Part shown: positions 35,689 through 44,567 of the stretch, piece after piece
How positions within the stretch are numbered: position 1 is the first letter of the stretch
Layout: every line of letters starts with the position of its first letter
Assembly (NCBI RefSeq): GCF_001591505.1
Contig: NZ_BCVA01000019.1
Span: 1 to 64,000 of the forward strand
DNA length: 64,000 bases
Origin: Neobacillus niacini NBRC 15566
GTDB lineage: Bacteria; Bacillota; Bacilli; Bacillales; Cytobacillaceae
Direction: 5' to 3'
Made by a program: the position numbers and the translations under genes
Notes under the pieces: model-generated
What the model was told of the DNA's origin: nothing
Seen by the model: the letters and a program-made list of their open reading frames with translations, nothing else
The model's database searches: none

Positions 35689-36555
35689 GTGGATCAATCA
35701 CTCCAAGAATTGTTTGAAGGACGTGTTGAACAATTTGTTTCAAAGAGTAAGCGGCAATCGGGGAATTATGAAAAGGCAGAACAGAAGATGGAGTCTTTTG
35801 CGAAACGTTCCGCAGAAATTGTAAAGGTCAAGGCACGAGGGGACATTATAAATCAATCAGTGGATGGCGATTTTCAAACAACCATTTACCAGGTTCATTA
35901 CCAATATCTGATCAAACAAAAGGGAACGCTGTATCAAGAGGAAGAAGTAGAAGTACGAATGTGCAAGTTTTTTAAAAATGATTTGATTATGGATAAAGAA
36001 ATAAATCCTTATACGAAGAAGCCGGAGTTGGAAATTACTGAAGAGGAAGAGCAGGAAGAGCGCATTAGTTACCAGTACAATCGCTTAAAAGCTGTTCAAT
36101 ATGCGGAACGCTGGTGGAATAGCTACAATCCCGCCTATAAGACATTTGAAAACAATTGTACGAATTATATCTCGCAATGTCTTCACGCTGGTGAAGCACC
36201 AATGAGGGGATATCCTAACCGGGGAACAGGCTGGTGGCTCCGAAGTAATAATTGGAGTTATAGTTGGACCGTCGCCAATTCACTGCGTTTGTATTTGGGT
36301 AATTCGAAAAGTGGCCTACGGGCAATAGAAGTCAGCAGCCCTGATCAATTACTATTGGGGGATGTCATCTGCTATGATTTTGAAGGAGACGGCCGATATA
36401 ACCACAATACGATTGTAACCGGTAAGGATGCCTATGGAATGCCGCTTGTTAATGCAAACACGTACAACAGCCGTATGCGGTACTGGGCCTATGAGGATTC
36501 ATCGGCGTACACTCCAAATATTAAATATAAGTTTTTTACGATTGTGGATGGGTGA
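35689..36555 (+). CDS. Amidase-domain protein
   Basis: A 288-residue protein whose C-terminal half is the putative amidase domain found in many Bacillus proteins (Amidase_6). The block YNRLKAVQYAERWWNSYNPAY is followed by the nucleophile motif NNCTNYISQCL and the His/Asp region GDGRYNHNTIVTG. The N-terminal half is charged and helical. No signal peptide is visible, unlike many cell-wall amidases, so its location is unclear. GTG 35689 is eight bases after GGGGG; ATG 35683 or 35665 are alternative starts. The substrate is unknown. Confidence 0.75.
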   Translation: MDQSLQELFEGRVEQFVSKSKRQSGNYEKAEQKMESFAKRSAEIVKVKARGDIINQSVDGDFQTTIYQVHYQYLIKQKGTLYQEEEVEVRMCKFFKNDLIMDKEINPYTKKPELEITEEEEQEERISYQYNRLKAVQYAERWWNSYNPAYKTFENNCTNYISQCLHAGEAPMRGYPNRGTGWWLRSNNWSYSWTVANSLRLYLGNSKSGLRAIEVSSPDQLLLGDVICYDFEGDGRYNHNTIVTGKDAYGMPLVNANTYNSRMRYWAYEDSSAYTPNIKYKFFTIVDG

Positions 36556-36621
36556 GAAAATTTGTTTGGATGATGAATAATGGTATAATGTTGAGAGAGT
36601 TTTTTTTATGAGGTGAGATTC

Positions 36622-37095
36622 TTGGCAATACATGTAGTACTATATCAGCCGCAAATACCTTCAAACACAGGGAACATCGCAAGAACTTGTGCTGGAACTG
36701 ATACATCCTTACATTTGATTCGTCCATTAGGGTTTTCTACAGATGATAAAATGTTAAAGAGAGCAGGATTGGATTATTGGGAGTTTGTAAACATTGTTTA
36801 TTATGATTCTCTAGATGATTTTTACCAGAAAAATGAAGGCGGAGAGTTTTTCTATATCACGAAGTTTGGTGAAAAGGCTTATAGTTCTTTTGACTATAGC
36901 AATCGTGATAAAGATTATTTTTTCATTTTTGGCCGTGAAACGACCGGGCTTCCAAAAGACGTGATTGAAAATAATAAGGATGTCAGCTTGAGGATTCCGA
37001 TGAACGAAAATATTCGTTCTTTGAATTTATCGAACACAGCTGCGATTCTAATTTATGAAGCTTTGCGCCAGCAAGACTATCGTCAATTAAAATAA
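36622..37095 (+). CDS. trmL: tRNA (cytidine/uridine-34 2'-O)-methyltransferase
   Basis: A 157-residue SPOUT methyltransferase (TrmL/CspR/YibK) that methylates the wobble ribose of tRNA-Leu. Knot motifs are clear: LYQPQIPSNTGNIARTC at the N-terminus, FGRETTGLP in the middle and IPMNENIRSLNLSNTAAI at the C-terminus. TTG 36622 gives the family N-terminus (AIHVVLYQP) and follows AGGTGA by five bases. Two tRNA-Leu genes occur at the left of the window, though without linkage. Confidence 0.92.
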   Translation: MAIHVVLYQPQIPSNTGNIARTCAGTDTSLHLIRPLGFSTDDKMLKRAGLDYWEFVNIVYYDSLDDFYQKNEGGEFFYITKFGEKAYSSFDYSNRDKDYFFIFGRETTGLPKDVIENNKDVSLRIPMNENIRSLNLSNTAAILIYEALRQQDYRQLK

Positions 37096-37100
37096 GTCAT

Positions 37101-37125
37101 AAGAGGCCAACAGAGGCCTCTTTTT
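37101..37125 (+). terminator. Terminator after trmL
   Basis: AAGAGGCC (37101-37108) pairs with GGCCTCTT (37115-37122), loop AACAGA, then T residues. Confidence 0.8.
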
Positions 37126-37150
37126 GTTAACTAGAAAGGGTGTATTAGAA

Positions 37151-37900
37151 ATGAATGAAATGATCTCTACTATATTAAATCATCGGTCTATCCGTGATTT
37201 TAAGGACAAGCAGTTAAGTGATGAACAAATTAAAACAATTGTTTCTTGTGCACAAGCTGCGTCTACATCTAGTTTTATACAGGCATATTCGATAATAGGC
37301 ATAAAGAATAAGGATAAAAAGCAAAAGCTTGCTGAGTTAGCAGGAAACCAAGAATATGTTGCTCAAAATGGTCATCTGTTTGTCTTCTGTGCCGATCTAA
37401 GCCGACATGAATTTATTGGAGAAATGGAAGGAAAAGATGTTAAGGCTTCGATTGAAAGTACAGAGAAATTTATGGTTGCTCTCATTGATGCATCGTTAGC
37501 TGCACAGAATGCTGCTATTGCTGCAGAATCGTTGGGCTTAGGAATTTGTTACATAGGTGGAATCCGTAATAATCTGCAGGCAGTTCAGGAATTATTAAAA
37601 ACACCAGAGAGAGTAATTCCTCTGTTTGGAATGACAGTAGGTTATCCGGAGAAAATAAATGACCAAAAGCCAAGACTACCTTTTGAACATATCTATCATG
37701 AGGAAGAATATGAACAGGATAAGGATACTTACGTGCGTCAGCTTCAAGAATATAATCAAGTAATTTCAAGTTATTATGATGAGAGGACAGGTGGAAAACG
37801 AAAAGATCGCTGGTCAGAGCAGATGGCGAACATGCTAGAAAAACAAACGAGGATGTATATGAAGGAATTTGTTCAAAAAAATAAAATGAACTTGAGATAA
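37151..37900 (+). CDS. NADPH-dependent FMN nitroreductase (NfrA/NfsA-like)
   Basis: A 249-residue flavin reductase of the oxygen-insensitive nitroreductase family. FMN-binding HRSIRDFKDKQL lies at the N-terminus; AQNAAIAAESLGLGICYIGG and FGMTVGYPEK follow. The length equals Bacillus NfrA. It reduces nitroaromatics, quinones or free flavin with NADPH. ATG 37151 follows AAAGGGTG by nine bases. It is a single gene followed by the 21-bp repeat array. Confidence 0.88.
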   Translation: MNEMISTILNHRSIRDFKDKQLSDEQIKTIVSCAQAASTSSFIQAYSIIGIKNKDKKQKLAELAGNQEYVAQNGHLFVFCADLSRHEFIGEMEGKDVKASIESTEKFMVALIDASLAAQNAAIAAESLGLGICYIGGIRNNLQAVQELLKTPERVIPLFGMTVGYPEKINDQKPRLPFEHIYHEEEYEQDKDTYVRQLQEYNQVISSYYDERTGGKRKDRWSEQMANMLEKQTRMYMKEFVQKNKMNLR

Positions 37901-37901
37901 A

Positions 37902-38069
37902 GTACAGTTTTTACAGTGAAGCGTACAGTTTCTACCAAAAAGCATACAGATCATACAAAAAAGTGTACAGCTTTTACAAAAAAGCATACAGTTCATACAA
38001 AAAAGTGTACAGCTATTACAAAAAAGCATACAGTTCATACAAAAAAGCATACAGCTTCTACAAAAATCC
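37902..38069. repeat. Eight tandem 21-bp repeats
   Basis: Eight units start at 37902 and every 21 bp after, consensus (G/A)TACAG(T/C)T(C/T)(A/T)TACAAAAAAG(T/C). G- and A-initial units partly alternate, suggesting a 42-bp higher-order unit. The first and last copies are the most divergent. The array lies three bases after the nitroreductase stop. A frame through it encodes seven-residue repeats on either strand, but no ribosome binding site exists, so I treat it as noncoding. Confidence 0.92.
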
Positions 38070-38102
38070 CACAAATCGCATACCGTTCTTTTAAAATAAT
38101 AA

Positions 38103-38130
38103 AGGCTGCCTCATGGGCAGCCTATTTTAA
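38103..38130. terminator. Terminator between the 21-bp array and the small gene
   Basis: AGGCTGCC (38103-38110) pairs with GGCAGCCT (38116-38123). T-rich bases follow on the plus side and A/T-rich bases on the other, so it can serve the nitroreductase transcript and the small minus-strand gene. Confidence 0.65.
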
Positions 38131-38139
38131 TCTAAAACT

Positions 38140-38232
38140 TTATTTATTTGAACCTGGCTTATCATTATAACCTGCTGTAAAGATAGCTGCTAGAAACGCC
38201 ACCATAACCAAAACAATTAGAAATGTTCCCAT
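38140..38232 (-). CDS. 30-residue single-helix membrane peptide
   Basis: A short frame of 30 codons starts MGTFLIVLVMVAF and ends GYNDKPGSNK. It is one hydrophobic helix with a polar, positively charged tail. GGAGG lies at 38245-38249, 12 bases before the ATG, slightly long but clear, and a terminator hairpin follows the stop. Small sporulation or stress membrane peptides of this form are common in Bacillus; I cannot name a family. It is divergent from prkA. Confidence 0.6.
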   Translation of the reverse strand: MGTFLIVLVMVAFLAAIFTAGYNDKPGSNK

Positions 38233-38446
38233 GCTTATGTAAAGCCTCCTTAATTTTAAGATATTTCTTTAATTAGACACATATACTTTATTATAGCCTA
38301 TCTTAAAAAAATGAAAAGCACAATATTCCATTCTTTTCATAAAACAAAAAAGATAGGCAGGAATCATTCATCGAGACGCATGTTCAAGTGACCAAGTGCA
38401 TAGAGTATATTAATCGTCTCTGATAACGCTACAGGGGGAGGGCCTT

Positions 38447-40342
38447 ATGGATATTCTAAAAAAAATCGAGATGTTTAGAGAAGAGGAAGAAAAGCTTCGT
38501 TGGGAAGGTTCATTTGGGGATTATTTACAGTTGTTAAAAGAGAAGCCATGGGTTGCACAGTCGGCACATTCACGGGTATACAATATGATCAAAGACTCTG
38601 GGATTGAGGAAGTTAAGGGAACAAAGCAATACAATTTCTTTAGTAATCAACTATTTGGTTTAGAGGAGTCACTTGAAAGGCTCGTGGAGGAATACTTCCA
38701 TCCTGCAGCCAAACGACTGGACGTAAGAAAACGAATTTTGCTATTAATGGGTCCCGTAAGTGGAGGGAAATCTACTCTTGTTACCATGCTAAAACGTGGG
38801 TTAGAGGCCTATTCTCATACGGATAGGGGATCAGTATTTGCAATTAAAGGCTGCCCAATGCATGAAGATCCGCTTCATTTAATCCCGCATCACTTACGTC
38901 GAGATTTTTATGAGGAGTACGGTATTCGAATTGAAGGAAATCTTTCACCATTAAATATGATGCGCCTCGAACAGGAGTATGGTGGAAGAATTGAAGATGT
39001 ATTAGTAGAAAGAATCTTTTTCTCCGAAGATAAGCGTACCGGAATTGGAACGTTCAGTCCTTCTGATCCGAAGTCACAGGATATTGCCGATTTAACAGGA
39101 AGCATTGACTTTTCAACGATTGCCGAATTCGGATCTGAGTCAGACCCGCGTGCTTACCGCTTTGACGGAGAATTAAACAAAGCGAACCGTGGGATGATGG
39201 AATTCCAGGAAATGTTGAAGTGTGATGAAAAGTTCCTCTGGCACCTGCTTTCATTAACACAGGAAGGCAACTTTAAAGCTGGAAGGTTCGCACTTATTTC
39301 AGCAGATGAGCTCATTGTCGCCCACACGAATGAGACGGAATATCGTTCTTTTATCTCGAATAAGAAAAATGAGGCCTTGCATTCGCGGATTATCGTAATG
39401 CCAATCCCTTATAACTTAAAAGTTTCACAGGAAGAAAGAATCTATGAAAAGATGATTAGTGAAAGTGATGTATCGGATGTTCATATAGCCCCGCATACAT
39501 TACGAGTTGCTGCGATGTTTACCATCTTAACTCGTCTGAAGGAGCCAAAAAAGGGTGATATCGATTTAGTTAAGAAAATGCGTCTGTACGATGGTGAAAA
39601 TGTGGAAGGTTTCAACGCGGTTGATGTCAGCGAACTAAAGAAAGAATATCCGGATGAGGGTATGAGTGGTATTGATCCGCGTTACGTAATTAATAGAATC
39701 TCATCTACCATCATTCGCAAGGAAGTACCTTCTATTAATGCCTTGGATGTGTTGCGATCATTAAAAGACGGATTGGATCAACATCCTTCTATTACAGCGG
39801 AGCTTCGTGAGCGCTATATGAATTATATCTCGGTTGCTCGAAAAGAGTATGATAATATCGCTAAAAACGAAGTTCAAAAAGCATTTGTTTATTCGTATGA
39901 AGAATCCGCTAAAACGCTAATGGATAATTACCTTGATAATGTTGAGGCTTACTGTAATAAAGCTAAGCTTCGTGATCCATTAACTGGTGAAGAAATCAAT
40001 CCAGATGAAAAATTAATGCGATCCATTGAAGAACAAATTGGTATTTCTGAAAACGCCAAAAAAGCGTTCAGAGAAGAAATTTTGATTCGAATTTCTGCAT
40101 TTGCTAGAAAAGGGAAACGATTCGATTACAACTCACATGACAGGCTTCGAGAAGCGATTCAAAAGAAATTATTTGCTGACCTTAAAGATGTTGTGAAGAT
40201 TACCACTTCCTCCAAGACACCTGATGAACAGCAATTAAAGAAGATTAACGATGTTGTTGCTAGATTAATTGACGAACACGGCTATAATTCAACATCAGCA
40301 AATGAGCTATTACGGTATGTAGGCAGCTTATTAAACCGTTAA
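38447..40342 (+). CDS. prkA: PrkA AAA+ serine protein kinase/protease
   Basis: A 631-residue PrkA family protein. Walker A is GPVSGGKST at about residue 101, then an AAA core and the C-terminal kinase-like domain, with the typical start MDILKKIEMFREEEEKLRWEG (about 20 residues) and the block YDGENVEGFNAVDV. In Bacillus PrkA affects sporulation, and it has been reported as a kinase and as an ATP-dependent protease. GGGGGAGGG lies ahead of the ATG. It is followed, after a terminator, by yhbH, its usual companion; spoVR, the third usual member in other bacteria, is not in this window. Confidence 0.93.
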   Translation: MDILKKIEMFREEEEKLRWEGSFGDYLQLLKEKPWVAQSAHSRVYNMIKDSGIEEVKGTKQYNFFSNQLFGLEESLERLVEEYFHPAAKRLDVRKRILLLMGPVSGGKSTLVTMLKRGLEAYSHTDRGSVFAIKGCPMHEDPLHLIPHHLRRDFYEEYGIRIEGNLSPLNMMRLEQEYGGRIEDVLVERIFFSEDKRTGIGTFSPSDPKSQDIADLTGSIDFSTIAEFGSESDPRAYRFDGELNKANRGMMEFQEMLKCDEKFLWHLLSLTQEGNFKAGRFALISADELIVAHTNETEYRSFISNKKNEALHSRIIVMPIPYNLKVSQEERIYEKMISESDVSDVHIAPHTLRVAAMFTILTRLKEPKKGDIDLVKKMRLYDGENVEGFNAVDVSELKKEYPDEGMSGIDPRYVINRISSTIIRKEVPSINALDVLRSLKDGLDQHPSITAELRERYMNYISVARKEYDNIAKNEVQKAFVYSYEESAKTLMDNYLDNVEAYCNKAKLRDPLTGEEINPDEKLMRSIEEQIGISENAKKAFREEILIRISAFARKGKRFDYNSHDRLREAIQKKLFADLKDVVKITTSSKTPDEQQLKKINDVVARLIDEHGYNSTSANELLRYVGSLLNR

Positions 40343-40361
40343 AGAGATAGAAAATAGGAGG

Positions 40362-40396
40362 GACTGGCGGAAGGAATCTGCCAGTCTGTTTTTTTC
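40362..40396 (+). terminator. Terminator after prkA
   Basis: GACTGGC (40362-40368) pairs with GCCAGTC (40380-40386) and is followed by TGTTTTTTT. The 230 bases from here to yhbH hold no gene; they should carry its promoter. Confidence 0.85.
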
Positions 40397-40632
40397 AATC
40401 CGGGACACCCAGCAAAAGGCGAAATGTATGGAAGACAAATCAACGAACTAGTCATGCTCGTCCATTTTTAAGAGTATAAGCCTAATTGTCAAAATAATTT
40501 GTAAATTATTTGCGGTTTCTGCATAGGATAAAGTAATCAATATTATATGTATTTTTACACTCGGGTTATTTTATGACAGTTGAAAAAAAATGTGACTTTG
40601 GAAAATAAAAAATTTATAAGGAGGGGTTTACA

Positions 40633-41799
40633 TTGTCTGACAACAACCATCAATTTGTGATTTCAAGAGAAGATTGGTCCCTCCACCGCAAAGGCCACGA
40701 TGACCAACAAAGGCATCAAGAAAAAGTCCAGGAGGCAATTCGAAACAATCTTCCTGACTTAATTACAGAAGAAAGCATCATAATGTCTAATGGACGTGAT
40801 GTGGTGAAAATTCCAATTCGTTCACTAGACGAATATAAAATCCGCTACAATTATGATAAGAACAAACACGTGGGCCAAGGTGACGGTGAGAGCCAAGTAG
40901 GTGACGTAATTGCTCGTGACGGATCAAGTCAGCAAAAGGGTCCAGGAAAAGGGCAAGGTGCTGGGGATCAAGCAGGTGAAGATTACTTTGAAGCAGAAGT
41001 TTCGTTAATGGAATTAGAGGAAGCTTTGTTTAAACAACTAGAGCTTCCAAATCTTAAAAGAAAAGAAGAGCAAGAGCACTTAGTTGAAAATATTGAATTC
41101 AATGATATTCGTAAAACAGGACTTATGGGTAATATTGATAAAAAGCGTACCATGATGTCTGCATTTAAGAGAAATGCGATGACTGGGAAACCTGCATTCC
41201 ATCCTATTTATAAGGAAGATTTGAAATTTAAGACTTGGAATGAAATAATAAAACCGGATTCCAAGGCAGTCGTGATTGCCATGATGGATACGAGTGGATC
41301 TATGGGGATATGGGAAAAGTATATGGCTAGAAGCTTTTTCTTTTGGATGACCCGTTTCTTACGTACAAAATATGAAACAGTTGAAATTGAATTTATTGCC
41401 CATCATACAGAAGCTAAGGTTGTAACAGAAGAGGATTTCTTCTCCAAGGGTGAAAGCGGAGGAACGATCTGTTCGTCTGCATACCGAAAAGCTTTAGAAA
41501 TCATCGATGCTAAATATAATCCACGTAAGTTCAACATCTATCCATTCCACTTTTCTGATGGTGATAATCTAACATCTGATAATGCTCGCTGCGTCAAGCT
41601 GGTTGAAGAACTCATGAAAGTTTCAAACATGTTTGGCTATGGAGAGGTAAATCAGTATAATCGTCATTCTACATTAATGTCAGCTTATAAGAATATCAAG
41701 GATGAGCAGTTCCGCTATTATATTCTCAAGCAAAAAGCGGATGTATTCCATGCGATGAAAAGCTTTTTCCAAAAAGAAGAAAATAAGATGTATGCTTAA
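40633..41799 (+). CDS. yhbH: YhbH-type sporulation protein (DUF444, vWA domain)
   Basis: A 388-residue DUF444 protein. A charged N-terminal region and a Gly/Gln-rich linker ([18 protein letters not shown]) lead to a von Willebrand A domain with an intact metal-ion motif DTSGSMG at about residue 223, followed by [17 protein letters not shown] 40633 has GGAGGGG nine bases upstream. In Bacillus the gene is linked to sporulation and is found next to prkA. Its biochemical role is not known; PrkA and YhbH probably act together. Confidence 0.9.
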   Translation: MSDNNHQFVISREDWSLHRKGHDDQQRHQEKVQEAIRNNLPDLITEESIIMSNGRDVVKIPIRSLDEYKIRYNYDKNKHVGQGDGESQVGDVIARDGSSQQKGPGKGQGAGDQAGEDYFEAEVSLMELEEALFKQLELPNLKRKEEQEHLVENIEFNDIRKTGLMGNIDKKRTMMSAFKRNAMTGKPAFHPIYKEDLKFKTWNEIIKPDSKAVVIAMMDTSGSMGIWEKYMARSFFFWMTRFLRTKYETVEIEFIAHHTEAKVVTEEDFFSKGESGGTICSSAYRKALEIIDAKYNPRKFNIYPFHFSDGDNLTSDNARCVKLVEELMKVSNMFGYGEVNQYNRHSTLMSAYKNIKDEQFRYYILKQKADVFHAMKSFFQKEENKMYA

Positions 41800-41803
41800 C
41801 CAA

Positions 41804-41838
41804 AAATCGACAGGTACAACGCCTGTCGATTTCTTTTA
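41804..41838. terminator. Bidirectional terminator yhbH/kinase
   Basis: AAATCGACAGG (41804-41814) and CCTGTCGATTT (41822-41832) form an 11-bp stem with loop TACAACG and A/T tails on both sides. Confidence 0.88.
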
Positions 41839-41844
41839 TTTAAG

Positions 41845-43107
41845 TTAAATTTTATATTTCTTTAACGAGGTAACGGTAGGGAATTTAATATAAAAGGTTG
41901 TGCCAGCATTAAGCTCGCTTTCTACTCGGATGAAACCATGCATAGCACGTACGATACTATAAACGACCATCATTCCGAGCCCGGTACCGTTCTTTCCTTT
42001 TGTTGAATAATACGGTTCACCGAGCCGTTCAAGTTGTTCGGAATTCATGCCAACTCCTGTATCTTTGATACAAATCGTGACATAATCTTGACTAAAGTCC
42101 GTTTCAATAGATAATTGCCCGCCATTCGGCATTGCCTCAACAGCATTTTTGAGAATATTAATAAAGCACTGGCGGAATCGTTGTCGATCACCCTTAATGA
42201 ATCCAATCACTGAAAAATTAGTGATGATTTCTACTGAATTTTGATTTGCCATCGGAGTTAGGATGCTAATGATTTGCTTTAGTTCATTTTTAACATTCAG
42301 TTCTTCAATGGATACTAAAGATGGCTTCGCAAATGTTAAATAATCTTGAATGACTCTTTCGGCAGAATTTAGTTCATCTTTTACAATCGATAAATACTCT
42401 CTGCGTTTATGTCTCGGTAAATAATCATCGTTGAGTAATTGGACAAACCCGCTTGCAGCGGTCAGCGGATTCCGTATTTCATGAGAAATAGCCGCACCCA
42501 TTTGTTCTACAGCTTTTAGTTTTTCTACTTTTATTAATTCAGACTTAAGCTCCACACTTTTTTTGATATATTCAATAGAATAGGCAATGAGTCCAATACC
42601 TAACGGGGGAATCACAAAGTAGGCAAGCAAAACATCATACCAAGGACTGCCCGTATATCTAATCAATTCTCCCCCGGTGGTAAGGATCCCTAGTATTATT
42701 CCTAAACAAATAGCTACAGAGATTCGGCGGTTGGAAGATTGTTTCCAAAACCAAGGAGTTAATCGAAAAAATACAATTGCAAGTGGAACATAGAGAAGGA
42801 TTGTTGCAACCAAACCTGTGTCCAAGCCATAAAAGGTTCTTATGATTACCATGGCAATAACAGTAATAAGTCCGATTCCAAGATATAAACCGCCAATGAC
42901 GATTGGAATAATCCTTAAATCATATCGTGCGTAGGGAACGGGATTATAGGCGAACTGAATACAAATCCATAAAATTAGGACAGAAATGATAATCATAGTT
43001 GTTTTAGATAACGTAAATTTCCTGCTTCGATCTAGCCAAATTAAGCAAAAGAGGAGCAATATTATTAAAATGGAAAGATTCAAGAAAAGGTGTTTAGTAA
43101 TTTCCAT
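41845..43107 (-). CDS. KinB-like membrane sensor histidine kinase
   Basis: A 420-residue kinase with six N-terminal membrane helices of the 5TMR-LYT type (IPIVIGGLYLGIGLITVIAM and others) and no large outside domain. HisKA follows with the H-box ISHEIRNPLTAASGF, then HATPase motifs N (ILKNAVEAM), G1 (IKDTGVGM) and G2 (GTGLGM). The design matches KinB of B. subtilis, one of the kinases feeding the Spo0 phosphorelay. No response regulator lies beside it, consistent with an orphan phosphorelay kinase. Identity as KinB itself is inference. Confidence 0.85.
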   Translation of the reverse strand: MEITKHLFLNLSILIILLLFCLIWLDRSRKFTLSKTTMIIISVLILWICIQFAYNPVPYARYDLRIIPIVIGGLYLGIGLITVIAMVIIRTFYGLDTGLVATILLYVPLAIVFFRLTPWFWKQSSNRRISVAICLGIILGILTTGGELIRYTGSPWYDVLLAYFVIPPLGIGLIAYSIEYIKKSVELKSELIKVEKLKAVEQMGAAISHEIRNPLTAASGFVQLLNDDYLPRHKRREYLSIVKDELNSAERVIQDYLTFAKPSLVSIEELNVKNELKQIISILTPMANQNSVEIITNFSVIGFIKGDRQRFRQCFINILKNAVEAMPNGGQLSIETDFSQDYVTICIKDTGVGMNSEQLERLGEPYYSTKGKNGTGLGMMVVYSIVRAMHGFIRVESELNAGTTFYIKFPTVTSLKKYKI

Positions 43108-43233
43108 CTATTTTTCACCGTCCCAAGGGCTTATAAGAAAAATTTTACATTTAACTTTGTCCTATTACAACTAAATTTACTAATTATTTTGAATAAATAA
43201 CGAAATGAGAAGGAAAATGTAGAAATATGTATA

Positions 43234-43270
43234 AAAACGGAGGGATAACAATCCTTCCGTTTTTTTTTTA
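43234..43270. terminator. Terminator before the diguanylate cyclase end
   Basis: AAAACGGAGGGAT (43234-43246) pairs with ATCCTTCCGTTTT (43251-43264 region) with one G-T pair and long T and A runs on the sides. It terminates the convergent or minus-strand transcripts here. Confidence 0.75.
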
Positions 43271-44419
43271 TGTAGTTGAAATGGTATTGCGCCCTTTAGT
43301 TTTTGAGATATACAAACAAGTATCCGCTATATGAATTAAATCGTTTGGCTGCGTTTCCGAGCTTGGAATCATTGAGGCAAGACCAATACTGATTGTTACG
43401 ATATCCGCTACTTCAGAACTACTATGATCAATTTTAAGAGATTGGACTTTATTTTGAATCAATTTAGCGATAGCGACGCCCTGATCCAACTTTGTCTTAG
43501 TGAAGATAATGGCAAATTCCTCACCACCATATCGACAAAATGTGCTATATGGGTTATTAGCAATAAGGTCTTTTATTGCAGAAGTAATGACTTGCAGGCA
43601 TTGGTCTCCAGCAAGGTGCCCGTACGTATCATTGTACTTTTTAAAATAATCAATATCAAACATTAAAAGAGTTAGTGGTGAGTTAGTTGTAAGCAGGTTC
43701 GACCATTCCTTGCTCAGAACTTCATCAAAGTATCTTCTGTTACCAATTCCTGTAAGTCCATCCATATAAGAAAGACGGTTTAGAAACTGATTTGCTTTAT
43801 TTAGCTCCTGTTCACTTTCTTGTAATTTTATTAGACTAAGATGTAATTCTCTTACAGCTGAATTTGAGTTCGCGATGTAAATGGATAAGTGATAGGAGAA
43901 GAATCCACCAAATAAGGAGATAAGATAATGCATCATTAAAACATTTAAAAGCGTGTTTGTATCTTCTATATAAAGGGTAAAGACAATGGAAACAAAAAAT
44001 AAACCGATTAGGTTCATGTAAAATGCTTTTAAGGTGGGATGAAAGTTTAATTTAGAAAACCCGCCACACACTATACCAGTTAGTAATGCACTGATTGCCG
44101 CAACAATTGCTGTGTCAGTTAAACCAAAGAGTACTATTCTTCCTATAGCAATTAAACTAGAAGCAATGATTGCAGGAACCCATCCTCCGAAAGCAGCTGC
44201 AATGACGATTGCAAGATGACGTAAATCAGCTATGGTAGTGGGATTAATTTGAAAGCTAAATAGCATTAATATAATTCCTAAAACGCCATAGCAAATACCC
44301 CAATAGAGTTTTGACTTAAATGACGAGGATGGATGTAATGGTTTGTTTTTTAGAATTTGACCCATAACTGTAAATGAAGCAATCAGTATAGTTATATTTG
44401 AAAAAAAGTCTTTTAACAT
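43268..44419 (-). CDS. Membrane diguanylate cyclase (5TMR-LYT + GGDEF)
   Basis: A 383-residue protein with five or six N-terminal membrane helices of the 5TM-5TMR-LYT sensor type, a short coiled linker (LHLSLIKLQESEQELNKANQ, about 20 residues) and a GGDEF domain. The active site is intact as FCRYGGEEFAI, and the metal-binding DIDYFKKYNDTYGH is present. The RxxD inhibitory site five residues before is not obvious, so product inhibition may be absent. It would make cyclic di-GMP. AGGAG lies before the ATG. The sensor domain resembles that of the neighbouring kinase. Confidence 0.88.
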   Translation of the reverse strand: MLKDFFSNITILIASFTVMGQILKNKPLHPSSSFKSKLYWGICYGVLGIILMLFSFQINPTTIADLRHLAIVIAAAFGGWVPAIIASSLIAIGRIVLFGLTDTAIVAAISALLTGIVCGGFSKLNFHPTLKAFYMNLIGLFFVSIVFTLYIEDTNTLLNVLMMHYLISLFGGFFSYHLSIYIANSNSAVRELHLSLIKLQESEQELNKANQFLNRLSYMDGLTGIGNRRYFDEVLSKEWSNLLTTNSPLTLLMFDIDYFKKYNDTYGHLAGDQCLQVITSAIKDLIANNPYSTFCRYGGEEFAIIFTKTKLDQGVAIAKLIQNKVQSLKIDHSSSEVADIVTISIGLASMIPSSETQPNDLIHIADTCLYISKTKGRNTISTT

Positions 44420-44567
44420 TCTGTTCTCCTATAATTTTCTTCCATCAACTTATTATAGAAGAAAAATATTATTCTGTGAACGAGCAGGTGTAGATATTTC
44501 TTAAAAAAGAATATTTGTGGTAACATCCGAAAACTATAAAGATGAGTAAGTTATTGGGGAGGTTCTA

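Noticed and set aside
37835..38074. Cysteine-rich minus-strand frame of 79 codons with seven-residue repeats (and a Lys/Thr-rich plus-strand frame)
   Set aside because: Both are products of the 21-bp tandem array, which keeps any open frame open. Neither has a ribosome binding site, and one overlaps the nitroreductase gene.
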